Below the pieces are notes generated by a model. The model had not been told where the DNA came from. It saw nothing but the letters and a program-made list of their open reading frames with translations, and made no database searches. 43,867 nt of DNA from Candidatus Azobacteroides sp. (lineage in GTDB: Bacteria; Bacteroidota; Bacteroidia; Bacteroidales; Azobacteroidaceae): NCBI GenBank assembly GCA_009783445.1, contig WRFY01000112.1, positions 1 through 43,867 of the forward strand. Direction: 5' to 3'. Position 1 is the first letter of the stretch. Every line of letters starts with the position of its first letter. This document shows positions 27,984 through 38,091 of the stretch, in pieces. The position numbers and the translations under genes were made by a program.

Positions 27984-29318
27984 TCAATTGAAGTAATCCT
28001 CCACTTTATGCATAGCCGTATTCAAACAAAAAACTAATACGTGGTCGCCGGCTTCGATTTGCGTATCTCCACTGATAATTTCTGCTTTTCCATCCCTAAT
28101 GCGTCCTCCCAGCGTTATATCTTTAGGTAGATTCAGATTTTTTACTGGCTTTTGGGTAATTTTAGATTCCAAACGAGCCACTAATTCGGCTACTTCGGCA
28201 TTGGCAAAAACCAGACATTTAACCGTAGAAACGTCGGCTTGCAATAGAAAGCGGTGAATGTGGCTGGAAGCTATCTGTTTTTTATTGATAATAGAACTGA
28301 CGTCCAATTTTTCGGCCATGTGGATATAATCTAAATTTTCTACTTCTGCTATCGTTTTTATTACCCCGAAATTTTTAGCGGCTACGCAAGCCAGAATATT
28401 GGTTTCCGAATTATCGGTTAAGGCGATAAAAGCATCGCATTTCCGGATATTTTCCTGAATCAAAAGATCGGTATCGCGACCGTCGCCATTGATTACCATC
28501 ACATTGCTATTCACTTTTTCCGCCAGTCGGTAACTTTTTCTTTTATCCATTTCTAATATTTTAACCCTGACATTACTGGAAATTCGTTCGCATACTCGCA
28601 AGGCAATCCGGCTTCCGCCCATGATAATGATGTTGCGGATATGAATATCTGCTTTGCCTGTCAAGGCTTTTACTTCGTCGACATTGTATTGGGTAACCGT
28701 AAAATAGACCAAGTCGCCCGGAAGAATCTGGTCTGAACCGTGTGGAATGATTGTATCTCTCTCCCTTTTCACGGCAACAATATGGTAAATGCGCCGTTCG
28801 TTGTTCAGTTCTTTTAAACTTTTGTTGACAATAGGAGAGTTTTCGCGAACTTTAACTCCTATCAGCACTAATTTTCCGTTAGCAATTTCCCACCACTGGC
28901 GAGTCCAAGGCTGTTTCAAAGTACTGATGATTTCTTCCGCCACCAGCGTTTCAGGACAGATCAGAGAGTCGACCCCCAATTTGGCAAAAAAATCCAAGTT
29001 TTGAGGATGAAGATATTCGTCGTTATCGACGCGGGCAATGGTTCGTTTTACGCCTAAACCGTGCGCCAACATGCAAGCCGTCATATTGGTTGATTCTTCG
29101 GGAGTAACGGCAACGAACATATCCGCATTTTTTATTCCTGCTATTTTCAGGTCGTTAATCGAGGTAGGACTTCCCTGCACCGTCATGATTTCCAACCCGT
29201 TTGAAAAACTCAACCGTTCATCGTTTACATCCATTAAAACAATATCTTGGTCTTCCTGTGAAAGCAATTTCGACAAGTGGGTACCCACTTCTCCCGCTCC
29301 CCCAATAATAATTTTCAT
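27984..29318 (-). CDS. trkA: Trk system regulatory NAD-binding subunit TrkA
   Basis: 444 residues with two RCK modules, as in E. coli TrkA. The first Rossmann fold starts at residue 2 with IIIGGAGEVG and a downstream acidic residue in VLMDVND for NAD binding. The second starts near residue 230 with IIIMGGSRIALRV. Each is followed by a TrkA-C domain (the GDLVYFTV and GDHVLVFC ends). The cytoplasmic ring gates TrkH in response to nucleotides. It lies 40 bp after dxs and 4 bp before trkH. Confidence 0.96.
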   Translation of the reverse strand: MKIIIGGAGEVGTHLSKLLSQEDQDIVLMDVNDERLSFSNGLEIMTVQGSPTSINDLKIAGIKNADMFVAVTPEESTNMTACMLAHGLGVKRTIARVDNDEYLHPQNLDFFAKLGVDSLICPETLVAEEIISTLKQPWTRQWWEIANGKLVLIGVKVRENSPIVNKSLKELNNERRIYHIVAVKRERDTIIPHGSDQILPGDLVYFTVTQYNVDEVKALTGKADIHIRNIIIMGGSRIALRVCERISSNVRVKILEMDKRKSYRLAEKVNSNVMVINGDGRDTDLLIQENIRKCDAFIALTDNSETNILACVAAKNFGVIKTIAEVENLDYIHMAEKLDVSSIINKKQIASSHIHRFLLQADVSTVKCLVFANAEVAELVARLESKITQKPVKNLNLPKDITLGGRIRDGKAEIISGDTQIEAGDHVLVFCLNTAMHKVEDYFN

Positions 29319-29358
29319 AACCTAATCCGTTAATTCCGTTAGCTTGTCAATTAATAAA

Positions 29359-31248
29359 TCAACTTATCAATACTTCAGTAATACTTTCGACATCCATTCC
29401 ACAAACAGTGTACAATTCTGGAATAGAGCCATGCGGAATAAAGCGATCGGGGATGCCGATCCGGGTGATTGTTGGAAAATACCTGTTTACGGACATAAAT
29501 TCCATCACGGCTGTTCCCAATCCTCCCTGAATAGCGCCATTTTCAACAGTAATCACTCGTTGGTAATTTCTGCCGATCTCGTGCAACAATTCTTCATCCA
29601 GCGGTTTGAGATAAATCATATCGTAATGAGCGGCATCCACATCCGATGCCTTCGCCTTTTCGATTGCTTTTTTGGCAATATTTCCGATGGGGCCGATACT
29701 TACGACAGCCACATTTTTCCCGTCTTTGAGTTTTCTTCCTTTTCCTACCGGCAACAATTCGAAAGGACGTTCCCAATCTTTCAATTCGCCCTGTCCTTTC
29801 GGATAACGAATGGCAAAGACCCCTTTCCCGGGTTGTGAAGCCGTGTACATCAGGTTTCGCAAATCAATTTCATTCAAGGGAGAAGCAATCGTAATCTGGG
29901 GAATGCAGCGCAAATACGCTAAGTCGAAAGCTCCTTGATGGGTGGCGCCGTCTTCTCCGACCAATCCGGCTCTGTCCAAGCAAAGCACCATATCTAAGTT
30001 TTGTATAGCGGCATCATGAATAATATTATCGTAAGCTCTTTGCATGAAAGAAGAATAAATATTGCAAAAAGGAAGCAGTCCTTCTTTTGCCAATCCTGCA
30101 GAAAAAGTGACGGCATGACCTTCTGCAATGCCGACATCAAATGCTCGATGAGGCATTTCTTTCATCAGGAAAATCATCGAACAACCGGTAGGCATAGCCG
30201 GAGTGATTCCCACAATCCGGTCGTTCTGCTTGGCCAGTTCCACCAAAGTATGGCCAAATACATCCTGATACAATTGCGGAGCATCTTTCGATCTTACGAT
30301 AATACGTTCCCCTGTTTCTTTATTGAATTTTCCGGGAGCATGCCAAATGGTTGCATTGTTTTCAGCGGGTTCATAACCTTTGCCTTTTTTTGTCAGCACA
30401 TGCAGCAATTTGGGACCCTTCATATCTTTGATGTCATTCAACACCCGTATCAAACCGTCTACATCGTGTCCGTCGACCGGGCCAAAATAGCGAATATTAA
30501 ATCCTTCAAACACATTATGTTGGTTAGTCAGCAAAGCTTTCATGCTATTGTTGAACCGCAAAATGCGTCCTTTTCCTCCTTCTTTGATCACCCCGTGTTT
30601 CCGGAAGAAATTATATAAATTGTAACGAATCGTATTGTATGTTTGTGAAGTAGTGATGTTGACTAAGTACTGGCTCATTCCTCCCACCGCGCAGTCGATA
30701 GCCATGTGATTATCGTTCAAAATAATCAACAAATCGTTGGGACGGGAAGCAACATTATTTAATCCTTCAAAAGCCAAACCCCCGGTCATAGAACCATCGC
30801 CTATGACGGCAGCCACTTTGCGCCGTTCGTTTTTCAACTGAGAAGCAATCGCCATTCCCAAGGCGGCAGAAATAGAATTGGAAGCGTGTCCGGCAATAAA
30901 AGCGTCATATTCGCTTTCTTGAGGATTGGGGAAACCGCTTATACCGCCAAACTTACGAAGCGTTTTGAACCGCTCGCGCCGTCCAGTCAACACTTTATGT
31001 CCATACGCTTGATGACCTACGTCCCATACTATTTTGTCGTAAGGGGTATTCAAAACATAATGGAGAGCAACCGTCAACTCTACGCATCCCAAACTTGAAC
31101 CAAAATGACCTGGATTTTCCGCTAATACTTCAATCAAATATTGTCGCAACTCCTTACATAACAGCTCCAATTGTTCCGGCTTCAGCTTCCTCAAATCTGC
31201 CGGATAATTGATCGTTGATAATAAATCGAATTTTGAAGTTTCAGCCAT
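29359..31248 (-). CDS. dxs: 1-deoxy-D-xylulose-5-phosphate synthase
   Basis: 629 residues from ATG 31248 ([10 protein letters not shown]). The longer ORF adds 52 residues that lie over the promoter and have no family similarity. It is the thiamin-diphosphate enzyme condensing pyruvate and glyceraldehyde-3-phosphate, the first step of the MEP isoprenoid pathway. [19 protein letters not shown], the ThDP/metal-binding [16 protein letters not shown] and the transketolase segment [11 protein letters not shown] are intact. It heads the dxs-trkA-trkH operon, an order I recall as usual in Bacteroidales. Confidence 0.98.
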   Translation of the reverse strand: MAETSKFDLLSTINYPADLRKLKPEQLELLCKELRQYLIEVLAENPGHFGSSLGCVELTVALHYVLNTPYDKIVWDVGHQAYGHKVLTGRRERFKTLRKFGGISGFPNPQESEYDAFIAGHASNSISAALGMAIASQLKNERRKVAAVIGDGSMTGGLAFEGLNNVASRPNDLLIILNDNHMAIDCAVGGMSQYLVNITTSQTYNTIRYNLYNFFRKHGVIKEGGKGRILRFNNSMKALLTNQHNVFEGFNIRYFGPVDGHDVDGLIRVLNDIKDMKGPKLLHVLTKKGKGYEPAENNATIWHAPGKFNKETGERIIVRSKDAPQLYQDVFGHTLVELAKQNDRIVGITPAMPTGCSMIFLMKEMPHRAFDVGIAEGHAVTFSAGLAKEGLLPFCNIYSSFMQRAYDNIIHDAAIQNLDMVLCLDRAGLVGEDGATHQGAFDLAYLRCIPQITIASPLNEIDLRNLMYTASQPGKGVFAIRYPKGQGELKDWERPFELLPVGKGRKLKDGKNVAVVSIGPIGNIAKKAIEKAKASDVDAAHYDMIYLKPLDEELLHEIGRNYQRVITVENGAIQGGLGTAVMEFMSVNRYFPTITRIGIPDRFIPHGSIPELYTVCGMDVESITEVLIS

Positions 31249-31266
31249 AGCTAAAAATTTGTTGTA

Positions 31267-31274
31267 CAAAGATA
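31267..31274 (-). promoter_or_regulatory. -7 box for dxs-trkA-trkH
   Basis: The minus strand reads TATCTTTG, about 18 nt upstream of ATG 31248. The position supports the shorter Dxs start. It faces away from the GSCFA gene promoter about 75 bp upstream. Confidence 0.55.
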
Positions 31275-31321
31275 CAAGTTTTTTCTTTTCAAAAAAATCT
31301 AAAAAAATAAATAAATGTAAA

Positions 31322-31354
31322 TTTGCAAATCGCATAGACTTTTTTTTACCTTTG
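31322..31354 (+). promoter_or_regulatory. Consensus promoter of the GSCFA gene
   Basis: TTTG (31322-31325), 21 nt, TACCTTTG (31347-31354), a full Bacteroides-type match. It leaves a leader of about 70 nt before ATG 31433. Confidence 0.7.
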
Positions 31355-31432
31355 TTATATAATAAATGAAAATCTTTCATAAGCTGCATTTTGGAAGGGA
31401 TCACTCAACAACTAACAATGCGATAATTTATT

Positions 31433-32419
31433 ATGAAACAGTTATATCGCGAGATTAAATTGAGAATGGAAATTTCACTTTCTCCGACAGATTTTTCTAT
31501 TCGCTATCGGGACAAAATTATGTTGTTCGGATCCTGTTTTGCCGAATCTATTTTTTCTCGAATGGAAGAAGCAGGTCTGGCTGTAAATGCGAATCCTTTT
31601 GGAGTTTTATATAATCCCCTGTCAGTTGCTCAGGGATTATCCGACTTGATAAACAAAAAAACATATACAAGAGAAAATTTATTTCTGCATCAAGGATTGT
31701 ACAGCAGTTTTTCGCATCACAGTCGTTTTTCAGGCGTAAATCCGTTGGAGGTCGTCCAAAAAATAAATTCGGAGTTGATCCGTTCTGCCGATTTTCTTCG
31801 GCAAACCCGCGTTCTGATCATTACTTTCGGAACCGCTTCCGTTTACCGTTTGTTATCTACGGGAGAAGTGGTCGCCAATTGCCATAAGTTGCCATCCAAA
31901 TTATTTGAAGAATCGCGTTTGAAGGTCAATGAAGTGGTCGAAAAATGGAACTCTTTGATTCGAGAGATACAGAAAATAAAACCAGATATCAAGATTATTT
32001 TCACTATCAGTCCTATTCGTTACTGTAAAAATGATGTTCATTTGAATAGCTTGTACAAATCCGTACTGTTTTTAGCGGTAGATGAACTGATAAATGCGAA
32101 TAAGAGTTGTCGTTATTTTCCCGCTTATGAAATTATGATGGACGATTTACGGGATTATCGCTTTTACGCCGAAGATTTGATTCATCCAAATGCACTGGCT
32201 GTCAGTTATATTTGGGATAAATTTTGTGATGCCTATTTTGATAAAGATACTATCCAATTAATCAGAGAATGGGAAAGCATTCAAGAAGCGTTGAATCATC
32301 GTCCGCTTCATCCGGAAACAGAAGAATATAAACGGTTTTTGGAACAGGCGGAAAAAAGAAAAGAAGAATTTCTAAAAGTCAATAGGAAAAATAAAGAAAG
32401 TAAAGGAATGGATAATTAG
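31433..32419 (+). CDS. GSCFA-domain protein
   Basis: 328 residues. The family is named for the GSCFA motif, seen here as MLFGSCFAES (about residues 30-39). It is followed by NPFGVLYNPLSVAQ and a later FTISPIRY, both typical. The family is related to SGNH-like hydrolases; the GSC block would hold the nucleophile and the late DLIHPNALAV the catalytic histidine. Substrates are unknown. The start may instead be the ATG at 31466, since many family members begin near that point. In Bacteroidales this gene often lies beside dxs or an alanine racemase fusion; here it is divergent from dxs. Confidence 0.85.
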   Translation: MKQLYREIKLRMEISLSPTDFSIRYRDKIMLFGSCFAESIFSRMEEAGLAVNANPFGVLYNPLSVAQGLSDLINKKTYTRENLFLHQGLYSSFSHHSRFSGVNPLEVVQKINSELIRSADFLRQTRVLIITFGTASVYRLLSTGEVVANCHKLPSKLFEESRLKVNEVVEKWNSLIREIQKIKPDIKIIFTISPIRYCKNDVHLNSLYKSVLFLAVDELINANKSCRYFPAYEIMMDDLRDYRFYAEDLIHPNALAVSYIWDKFCDAYFDKDTIQLIREWESIQEALNHRPLHPETEEYKRFLEQAEKRKEEFLKVNRKNKESKGMDN

Positions 32420-32463
32420 TGACGGATACTAAAAAAGTAAGAGAAATTCTTATAGTTTTCATG

Positions 32464-32471
32464 TATATTTG
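32464..32471 (+). promoter_or_regulatory. -7 box for the PIN-domain gene
   Basis: TATATTTG matches TAnnTTTG and lies 16 nt upstream of ATG 32488. It gives a nearly leaderless transcript and argues for that start over the GTG at 32419. Confidence 0.5.
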
Positions 32472-32487
32472 CAAAAAAATAAATAGG

Positions 32488-32946
32488 ATGATTGGATATG
32501 AAAGAATTTATGTCGACACCTCCGTTTTTGGCGGTTATTTCGAAATTGAATTTAAACAATGGACAAAACCGTTCATGGAAAAATTTATTTCAGGAGAATT
32601 TAAATTATTATATTGTCAACTTACTGAAATTGAATTAATTAAAGCGCAAGCGCAGGTGCGGGATTTAATAAAGCTAATTCCAGAGGAACACATAGAATTT
32701 TTGTCTATTACAAGTATGGCTGTCAGTTTAGCCGATATCTACATAAAAGAAAATGTTGTAGGGAAAACAAGCATAGAAGATTGTCGGCACATAGCGATCG
32801 CAACATTGAGTAATGCAGACATTTTGGCAAGCTGGAATTTTAAACACATGGTTAATGTAAATAGAATCAGGGGGTACAATTCCGTAAATTACAAATACGG
32901 ATACAAGATTTTAGATATTAGGATACCACGGGAAATAATAAGTTAA
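32488..32946 (+). CDS. PIN-domain protein, probable toxin-type nuclease
   Basis: 152 residues starting at MIGYERIYVD. The PIN-fold acidic residues can be placed: D10 in YVDTSVFG, E47 or E49 in LTEIELIKA, D98 in SIEDCRHIA and D111 in NADILASWNFKHM. The last segment is typical of VapC-like PIN proteins in Bacteroidetes and cyanobacteria. These proteins cleave RNA, often as the toxin of a toxin-antitoxin pair. A 59-residue charged protein is encoded 4 bp downstream and is the natural antitoxin candidate, in reversed order compared with vapBC. The pair has its own -7 box and sits between GSCFA and mutS2, suggesting insertion. Confidence 0.8.
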   Translation: MIGYERIYVDTSVFGGYFEIEFKQWTKPFMEKFISGEFKLLYCQLTEIELIKAQAQVRDLIKLIPEEHIEFLSITSMAVSLADIYIKENVVGKTSIEDCRHIAIATLSNADILASWNFKHMVNVNRIRGYNSVNYKYGYKILDIRIPREIIS

Positions 32947-32950
32947 GACG

Positions 32951-33130
32951 ATGAAAGCAATAAAAGAAAAAGAAGAAAAATCAGCGCTTGAGCAACTGCG
33001 GGAGATTCGAGATGAAATAAGCGCCGAAACACAGGATATGACTTTTCCAGAATTGAAAAAATATATTGAATATCAGTTGGAAGAATCGTTACATCCTAAA
33101 AAAGTCTGGATAAATTATGATTTACCCTGA
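32951..33130 (+). CDS. Small charged protein, candidate antitoxin
   Basis: 59 residues from ATG 32951 to TGA 33128-33130, easily missed because of its length. It is highly charged and helical, beginning MKAIKEKEEKSALEQLREIR and containing MTFPELKKYIEYQ. It begins 4 bp after the PIN-domain stop codon and overlaps the start of mutS2 by 14 bp in another frame. Small helical proteins with this kind of segment often accompany PIN proteins. I cannot see a clear DNA-binding domain, so the antitoxin role is inferred from position and size. Confidence 0.65.
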   Translation: MKAIKEKEEKSALEQLREIRDEISAETQDMTFPELKKYIEYQLEESLHPKKVWINYDLP

Positions 33131-35657
33131 GAATTTTGAACAAAAAATTGGTTTTGACAAAATACGTCAATTTGTAACAGATCATTGCCTGTCTCCTTTA
33201 GGGAACGAAAAAGTGGTAGAAATGACTTTTTCTTCTGATTTTCAATTAATTAAACAAAGATTGTATCAAACGGTCGAATTTGTCCAAATCATTCAAGAAG
33301 AAGATAATTTTCCTATCGACTATTTTTTTGATGTGCGCAATTCACTGAAAAAAATACGTATCGAAGGAACTTACCTTATTGAAAAAGAGTTATTTGATAT
33401 TCGACGTTCTTTGGAAACAATTTATATAATTGTCTGTTTTTTTCAACTTCAGGACAAGGGACGTTATCTGCATTTACAGGAATTAGCAACAGAGATTCCT
33501 ACTTTTCCTGCTCTTGTTGAACGAATAGATCATATTTTAAACAAATCCGGTGAAATCAAGGATACTGCTTCCCCTGAATTGGGGAATATTCGCAAACAAT
33601 TGGCGCAAACCGTCAACGGCATCTCCAAAACTTTGAACAGCATGCTGCGGGCCGCACAATCGGAAGGCTGGGTAGAAAAGGATGTTGCTCCCACCATGCG
33701 CGATGGCCGTCTCGTGATTCCTGTTTCTCCGGCTTACAAACGTAAACTGAAGGGAATTGTTCACGATGAATCGGCTACCGGCAAAACGGTTTTCATTGAA
33801 CCGGCCGAGGTCGTGGAAGCCAACAATAAAATCAGGGAATTGGAAAGTGAAGAAAAACGGGAAATTGTTCGAATCCTGACGACATTTACCAATCAAATTC
33901 GTCCGAATATTCCTGAAATATTGAATTCCTATCTATTTCTTGGCGAAATCGATTTTATCCGGGCCAAAGCTTTATTTGCCTTGGATATTGGAGCCATTCT
34001 CCCTTCTTTGGACAACAGGCAGCAAATAGATTGGATACGCGCAGTACATCCGTTGCTCTATTTGTCGCATAAAAAGCAAAACAAGCCGGTTGTCCCTCTC
34101 GACGTCGAACTCAGGAACAGGCCGGACGAAACAGACCAAAGCGAACAAGAAGAACGCAAGTTGGAAATTCCATCCTTCGACCGTCTTGCCGTATTTTCCA
34201 GAAAATACGGTAGGATTGTGCTGATTTCCGGTCCCAATGCTGGAGGTAAATCCGTAGTGCTTAAAACGGTTGGATTATTGCAATACATGCTGCAATCGGG
34301 TCTGCTGATTCCGATTGGCGAACGCTCCCAAACGGGTATTTTCAAGGATATTTTTCTGGACATAGGCGATGAACAATCCATTGAAAATGATTTATCTACT
34401 TACAGTTCCCATTTGACCAATATGAAATTCATGCTCAAGCATGCCAGTCCGCAATCATTGATTTTGATCGACGAATTTGGAAGCGGAACCGACCCCAGTA
34501 TTGGAGGAGCTATTGCGGAAGCCTTGCTGCACCGATTCAACGATAAAGGATGCTTTGGCATTATTACAACGCACTACCAGAATCTGAAAGCATTTGCCGA
34601 GGCAAATCAAGGCGTGGTCAATGGCGCTATGCTATACGATCGAAGCCAAATGCAAGCCTTGTTTCAATTGGATATTGGAAACCCCGGTTCGTCGTTTGCC
34701 ATCGAAATTGCTCGAAAAATTGGATTGCCTGAAGATGTTATTGCCGAAGCTTCCGAAAAAGTGGGGCAGGATTATATTCATAAAGATAAATACTTGCAGG
34801 ATATTGTCCGCGATAAACGTTACTGGGAATCGAAGCGTCAGCATATTCGTCAACAAGAAAAACGTTTGGAAGAATTGACGGAACGCTACAAAGCGGATTT
34901 GGAAAAATTGGAAACCCAACGAAAAGAGATTCTCGGCAAGGCTAAAGCTGACGCTGAACATTTGCTTTCCGAAACAAATGCTAAAATCGAGAATACGATC
35001 AAAGAAATCAAAGAAGCTCAAGCGGAAAAAGAAAAAACAAAAGAAATTCGTAAATCATTGGGCGAATTCAAACAATCAATTCAAAGCAAGGAAGATACGG
35101 ATAATCAGATTGCCTCGAAAATTTACAAAATAAAGGAACGGGAGGCTAAAAAGAAAAAAACGGCCTCTCATCCGGTATCGAATTCCGAGACTATCGAAGT
35201 GGGCGACGCGGTTCGGATTATCGGTCAACAAGCGGTAGGTGAGTTGATGGAAAAAAAAGACAAAAATGTTGTCATAGCTTTTGGCGCGATCAAAACGACA
35301 GTCAAAGCTCAACAGATCGAAAAAGTCAGCCGCAACCAGTTAAGAAAAGAAACGGCCGGCATCCGCACTTTTGCTTCCAACAATTCGGATAGCTTGTCGG
35401 AAAAAAAGTCACAGTTCAAACTCGAAATAGATGTGCGCGGGATGCGGGGTGAAGAAGCGCTCTTAGCCGTTACTTATTACATCGACGACGCTATTCAATG
35501 CAACGCCGGTCGAGTACGGATTTTGCACGGAACCGGAACTGGCGCGCTGCGTCAAATCATCCGCGATTACCTGAAAACAGTTGCAGGCGTCAAACGTTTT
35601 CAGGATGAACACGTACAGTTTGGCGGCGCCGGAATTACAGTAGTAGAACTGGAATAA
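33117..35657 (+). CDS. mutS2: Endonuclease MutS2
   Basis: 846 residues. A coiled clamp/lever region precedes the MutS ATPase with Walker A GPNAGGKS (372-379), then a DEFGSGTDPSIGGA Walker B region, a long charged coiled coil (about 560-690), a KOW-like segment and a C-terminal Smr nuclease domain (about 770-846; DVRGMRGEEAL, LHGTGTGALR). MutS2 lacks the mismatch-recognition domain; it is tied to suppression of recombination and, in some bacteria, to rescue of collided ribosomes. The start overlaps the small upstream ORF; MIYPENFEQKIGFD fits the family N-terminus. It converges with argF'. Confidence 0.96.
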   Translation: MIYPENFEQKIGFDKIRQFVTDHCLSPLGNEKVVEMTFSSDFQLIKQRLYQTVEFVQIIQEEDNFPIDYFFDVRNSLKKIRIEGTYLIEKELFDIRRSLETIYIIVCFFQLQDKGRYLHLQELATEIPTFPALVERIDHILNKSGEIKDTASPELGNIRKQLAQTVNGISKTLNSMLRAAQSEGWVEKDVAPTMRDGRLVIPVSPAYKRKLKGIVHDESATGKTVFIEPAEVVEANNKIRELESEEKREIVRILTTFTNQIRPNIPEILNSYLFLGEIDFIRAKALFALDIGAILPSLDNRQQIDWIRAVHPLLYLSHKKQNKPVVPLDVELRNRPDETDQSEQEERKLEIPSFDRLAVFSRKYGRIVLISGPNAGGKSVVLKTVGLLQYMLQSGLLIPIGERSQTGIFKDIFLDIGDEQSIENDLSTYSSHLTNMKFMLKHASPQSLILIDEFGSGTDPSIGGAIAEALLHRFNDKGCFGIITTHYQNLKAFAEANQGVVNGAMLYDRSQMQALFQLDIGNPGSSFAIEIARKIGLPEDVIAEASEKVGQDYIHKDKYLQDIVRDKRYWESKRQHIRQQEKRLEELTERYKADLEKLETQRKEILGKAKADAEHLLSETNAKIENTIKEIKEAQAEKEKTKEIRKSLGEFKQSIQSKEDTDNQIASKIYKIKEREAKKKKTASHPVSNSETIEVGDAVRIIGQQAVGELMEKKDKNVVIAFGAIKTTVKAQQIEKVSRNQLRKETAGIRTFASNNSDSLSEKKSQFKLEIDVRGMRGEEALLAVTYYIDDAIQCNAGRVRILHGTGTGALRQIIRDYLKTVAGVKRFQDEHVQFGGAGITVVELE

Positions 35658-35666
35658 AAAAGCCGG

Positions 35667-36626
35667 TTATTCTTGTATGCTTTCCAACATCCGCTTGAGT
35701 ACCGTTTCACAAGATATTTCGCGATTAGCGGCTTCTGGAATCACAATGGATTGAGGACTTTCAATCACTTCGTCCGTCACAATTACATTGCGGCGAACAG
35801 GAAGACAGTGCATAAATTTAGCATGGTTGGTCAAACGCATTTTGGCGGCGTCGATGGTCCATTTTTTGTCGCTACAGCCTATTTGACCATAATGATCATC
35901 CGCAAAAATCGACCAGTTTTTGGCATAAATGAAATCCGCTCCTTCGAACGCTTTTTCTTGATTGTATTCAATTTTTGCTCCGCGGACAAATCGCGGATCC
36001 AATTCATATCCTTCGGGGTGCGTGATCACAAAATCGACGTCCGCTTCATTCATAAAGTCGGCAAACGAATTCGGCACCGCTTGAGGAAGAGCTTTGGGGT
36101 GAGGCGCCCAGCTCATAACCACTTTAGGTCGGGGCTTGTCTCGAAACTCTTCGATCGTAATCAGATCGGCAAAAGCCTGCAAAGGATGAGTCGTTGCTCC
36201 CTCCATACTGAAGACTGGTCTTCCCGAATATTGGATGAATTGCTGAAGTATATATTCGCTATAATCTTCCTCTTTATTTTCAAGTCGGGCGAAAGAACGG
36301 ACGCCAATAATATCGCAATAACAGCCCATTACTGGAATCGCTTCCAAGAGGTGTTCGGATTTATCGCCATCCATAATCACTCCCTTTTCGGTTTCCAGAC
36401 GCCACGCGCCTTGATTAATGTCCAATACGATTGTATTCATTCCTAAATTCATCGCCGCTTTTTGCGTACTTAAACGGGTACGCAGACTGGAATTGAAAAA
36501 TACCATTAACAGGGTTTTGTCTTCGCCCAATTTTTTGTATGCAAAACGGTTTTTCTTTATTTCCAAGGCTTCTTTCACAGCCAGTTTCAAGTCGCCCAAA
36601 TCGTTTACTTGGATAAATGTTTTCAT
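35667..36626 (-). CDS. argF': N-succinylornithine (or acetylornithine) carbamoyltransferase
   Basis: 319 residues from ATG 36626 (MKTFIQVND); the upstream 83 codons of the longer ORF are not family-like. The carbamoyl-phosphate loop is SLRTRLST rather than the STRT of ordinary OTCase, and HCLPVRRNV is present, both marks of the Bacteroidetes succinylornithine enzyme. It acts in the arginine route using N-acylated ornithine. The residue known to set acyl preference (Pro90 in B. fragilis, Glu92 in Xanthomonas, from memory) is Ser90 here. It lies 80 bp after proA and converges with mutS2. Confidence 0.92.
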   Translation of the reverse strand: MKTFIQVNDLGDLKLAVKEALEIKKNRFAYKKLGEDKTLLMVFFNSSLRTRLSTQKAAMNLGMNTIVLDINQGAWRLETEKGVIMDGDKSEHLLEAIPVMGCYCDIIGVRSFARLENKEEDYSEYILQQFIQYSGRPVFSMEGATTHPLQAFADLITIEEFRDKPRPKVVMSWAPHPKALPQAVPNSFADFMNEADVDFVITHPEGYELDPRFVRGAKIEYNQEKAFEGADFIYAKNWSIFADDHYGQIGCSDKKWTIDAAKMRLTNHAKFMHCLPVRRNVIVTDEVIESPQSIVIPEAANREISCETVLKRMLESIQE

Positions 36627-36706
36627 ATAATGTTCAAAATTGTAATAAAAGTAATGTAAAATAACGGATGTTTCGTATTCCTTGTTCCATCCAAGGACGA
36701 CATGCC

Positions 36707-37954
36707 TCACGGACGGATTTGGCCTTCGCCTTGAATGATCCATTTGTAACTGGTCAGTTCTTCCAATGCCATAGGGCCGCGGGCGTGCAATTTTTGCGTA
36801 CTGATTCCAATTTCTGCTCCTAATCCGAATTGTTCCCCATCGGTAAAAGCGGTGGATACATTGGAATAAACGCAAGCGGCATCTACTCTTGTTTGAAATT
36901 CATGGATAGTCGCAGGGTCTTCAGTCAAGATACATTCGCTATGTTTTGAACTGTAGCGGGCAATATGCTCCAAGGCTTCTTCTCTATTAAGTACTGTTTT
37001 GATGCTCATTTTATAATCCAAAAATTCCGTTCCGAAACTTTCTTCCGTCGCGTGTTGCAGCAATTCTTCCGGATAATGAGTAGACAAGGTTCGATACGCT
37101 TTTTCGTCCGCATACAGAATAACCTGTTTTTCAGCCAATTTCTCGCAAAGAAACGGAAGGTCGGATAAACGTTCCTCATGAATAATCAAACAATCCAAAG
37201 CATTGCAAACGCTTACCCTGCGCGTTTTCGCATTGAAAATAACGTTCCGTCCCATTTCCTTATTTCCTGCAAGATCGAAATAGGTATGGCAAATGCCGGC
37301 TCCGGTTTCAATTACAGGAATTTGAGTATGCGTCCGCACATATTGAATCAAAGACTGGCTGCCGCGCGGAATGATCAAATCGACGATTCCGTATGCGTTT
37401 AACAAAACGGCAGTCGCTTCCCGTTCCGGAGGTAACAATATGCAGCAAGCTTCCGGAATAGAAAATTGTTTCAATACGTTTCGGATAATATCCACAAGGA
37501 CTTGGTTGGAAAATTCTGCGTCGGATCCTCCTTTTAGGACGCAGGCATTTCCCGATTTGAAACAAAGCGAAAACACCTCCACGCTGACATTGGGACGCGC
37601 TTCGTAAATAATGCCAATCACTCCGAACGGAACGCTTACTTTGGTAATTTTCATTCCATTGGGACGAAACGTTTCTTTTAACACTCGCCCCACTGGGCTG
37701 GGCAAATGGGCAACCTGAACGATAGAGGAGGCGATACCGTCTATTCGTTCCGGCGTCAACCGGAGGCGATCGTATTTTGGATTGCGGCAGTCCATTCGTT
37801 CCAAATCTTTCCCGTTTTCCGAAAGTATCCGATCTTTTTGTTCCAAAACGGCATCGCCGATGGCATACAGTACTTTGTTAATAATGATAGTATCCAACGA
37901 ACACAAATATCCGACCGCTCGTTGGGATTCTTGAAACAGCAATGAATCGTTCAT
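36707..37954 (-). CDS. proA: Gamma-glutamyl phosphate reductase
   Basis: 415 residues from ATG 37954 ([10 protein letters not shown]). It reduces gamma-glutamyl phosphate to glutamate semialdehyde in proline synthesis with [40 protein letters not shown] and the region around the catalytic cysteine ([15 protein letters not shown]) are clear, as is the C-terminal [20 protein letters not shown]. The partner proB is not adjacent. The gene precedes argF' and both draw on glutamate-derived pathways. Confidence 0.97.
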   Translation of the reverse strand: MNDSLLFQESQRAVGYLCSLDTIIINKVLYAIGDAVLEQKDRILSENGKDLERMDCRNPKYDRLRLTPERIDGIASSIVQVAHLPSPVGRVLKETFRPNGMKITKVSVPFGVIGIIYEARPNVSVEVFSLCFKSGNACVLKGGSDAEFSNQVLVDIIRNVLKQFSIPEACCILLPPEREATAVLLNAYGIVDLIIPRGSQSLIQYVRTHTQIPVIETGAGICHTYFDLAGNKEMGRNVIFNAKTRRVSVCNALDCLIIHEERLSDLPFLCEKLAEKQVILYADEKAYRTLSTHYPEELLQHATEESFGTEFLDYKMSIKTVLNREEALEHIARYSSKHSECILTEDPATIHEFQTRVDAACVYSNVSTAFTDGEQFGLGAEIGISTQKLHARGPMALEELTSYKWIIQGEGQIRP

Positions 37955-37970
37955 CTTTTTTATTTTACCA

Positions 37971-37978
37971 CAAAAATA
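37971..37978 (-). promoter_or_regulatory. -7 box for proA-argF'
   Basis: The minus strand reads TATTTTTG, matching TAnnTTTG, about 16 nt upstream of ATG 37954. It supports the start used here over the codon at 37981. Confidence 0.5.
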
Positions 37979-38020
37979 CATTATTTTCTTTGAAAAATTT
38001 TTCTTTATGGAGATTTAATC

Positions 38021-38028
38021 TAAATTTG
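38021..38028 (+). promoter_or_regulatory. -7 box for the DUF3332 gene
   Basis: TAAATTTG matches TAnnTTTG and leaves a leader of about 55-60 nt before ATG 38092. The -33 element is weak. Confidence 0.5.
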
Positions 38029-38091
38029 CAAACTTAATAAAACAAAAATACATAACGATATAAATCACAAATTTTAGTAAACACATTTATC

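Noticed and set aside
31249-31404. 52-residue N-terminal extension of Dxs
   Set aside because: It covers the dxs promoter box and has no similarity to Dxs; [10 protein letters not shown] is the natural start.
36627-36875. 83-residue N-terminal extension of ArgF'
   Set aside because: It is not family-like, overlaps the end of proA in antisense-like composition, and the ATG at 36626 gives the expected enzyme length.
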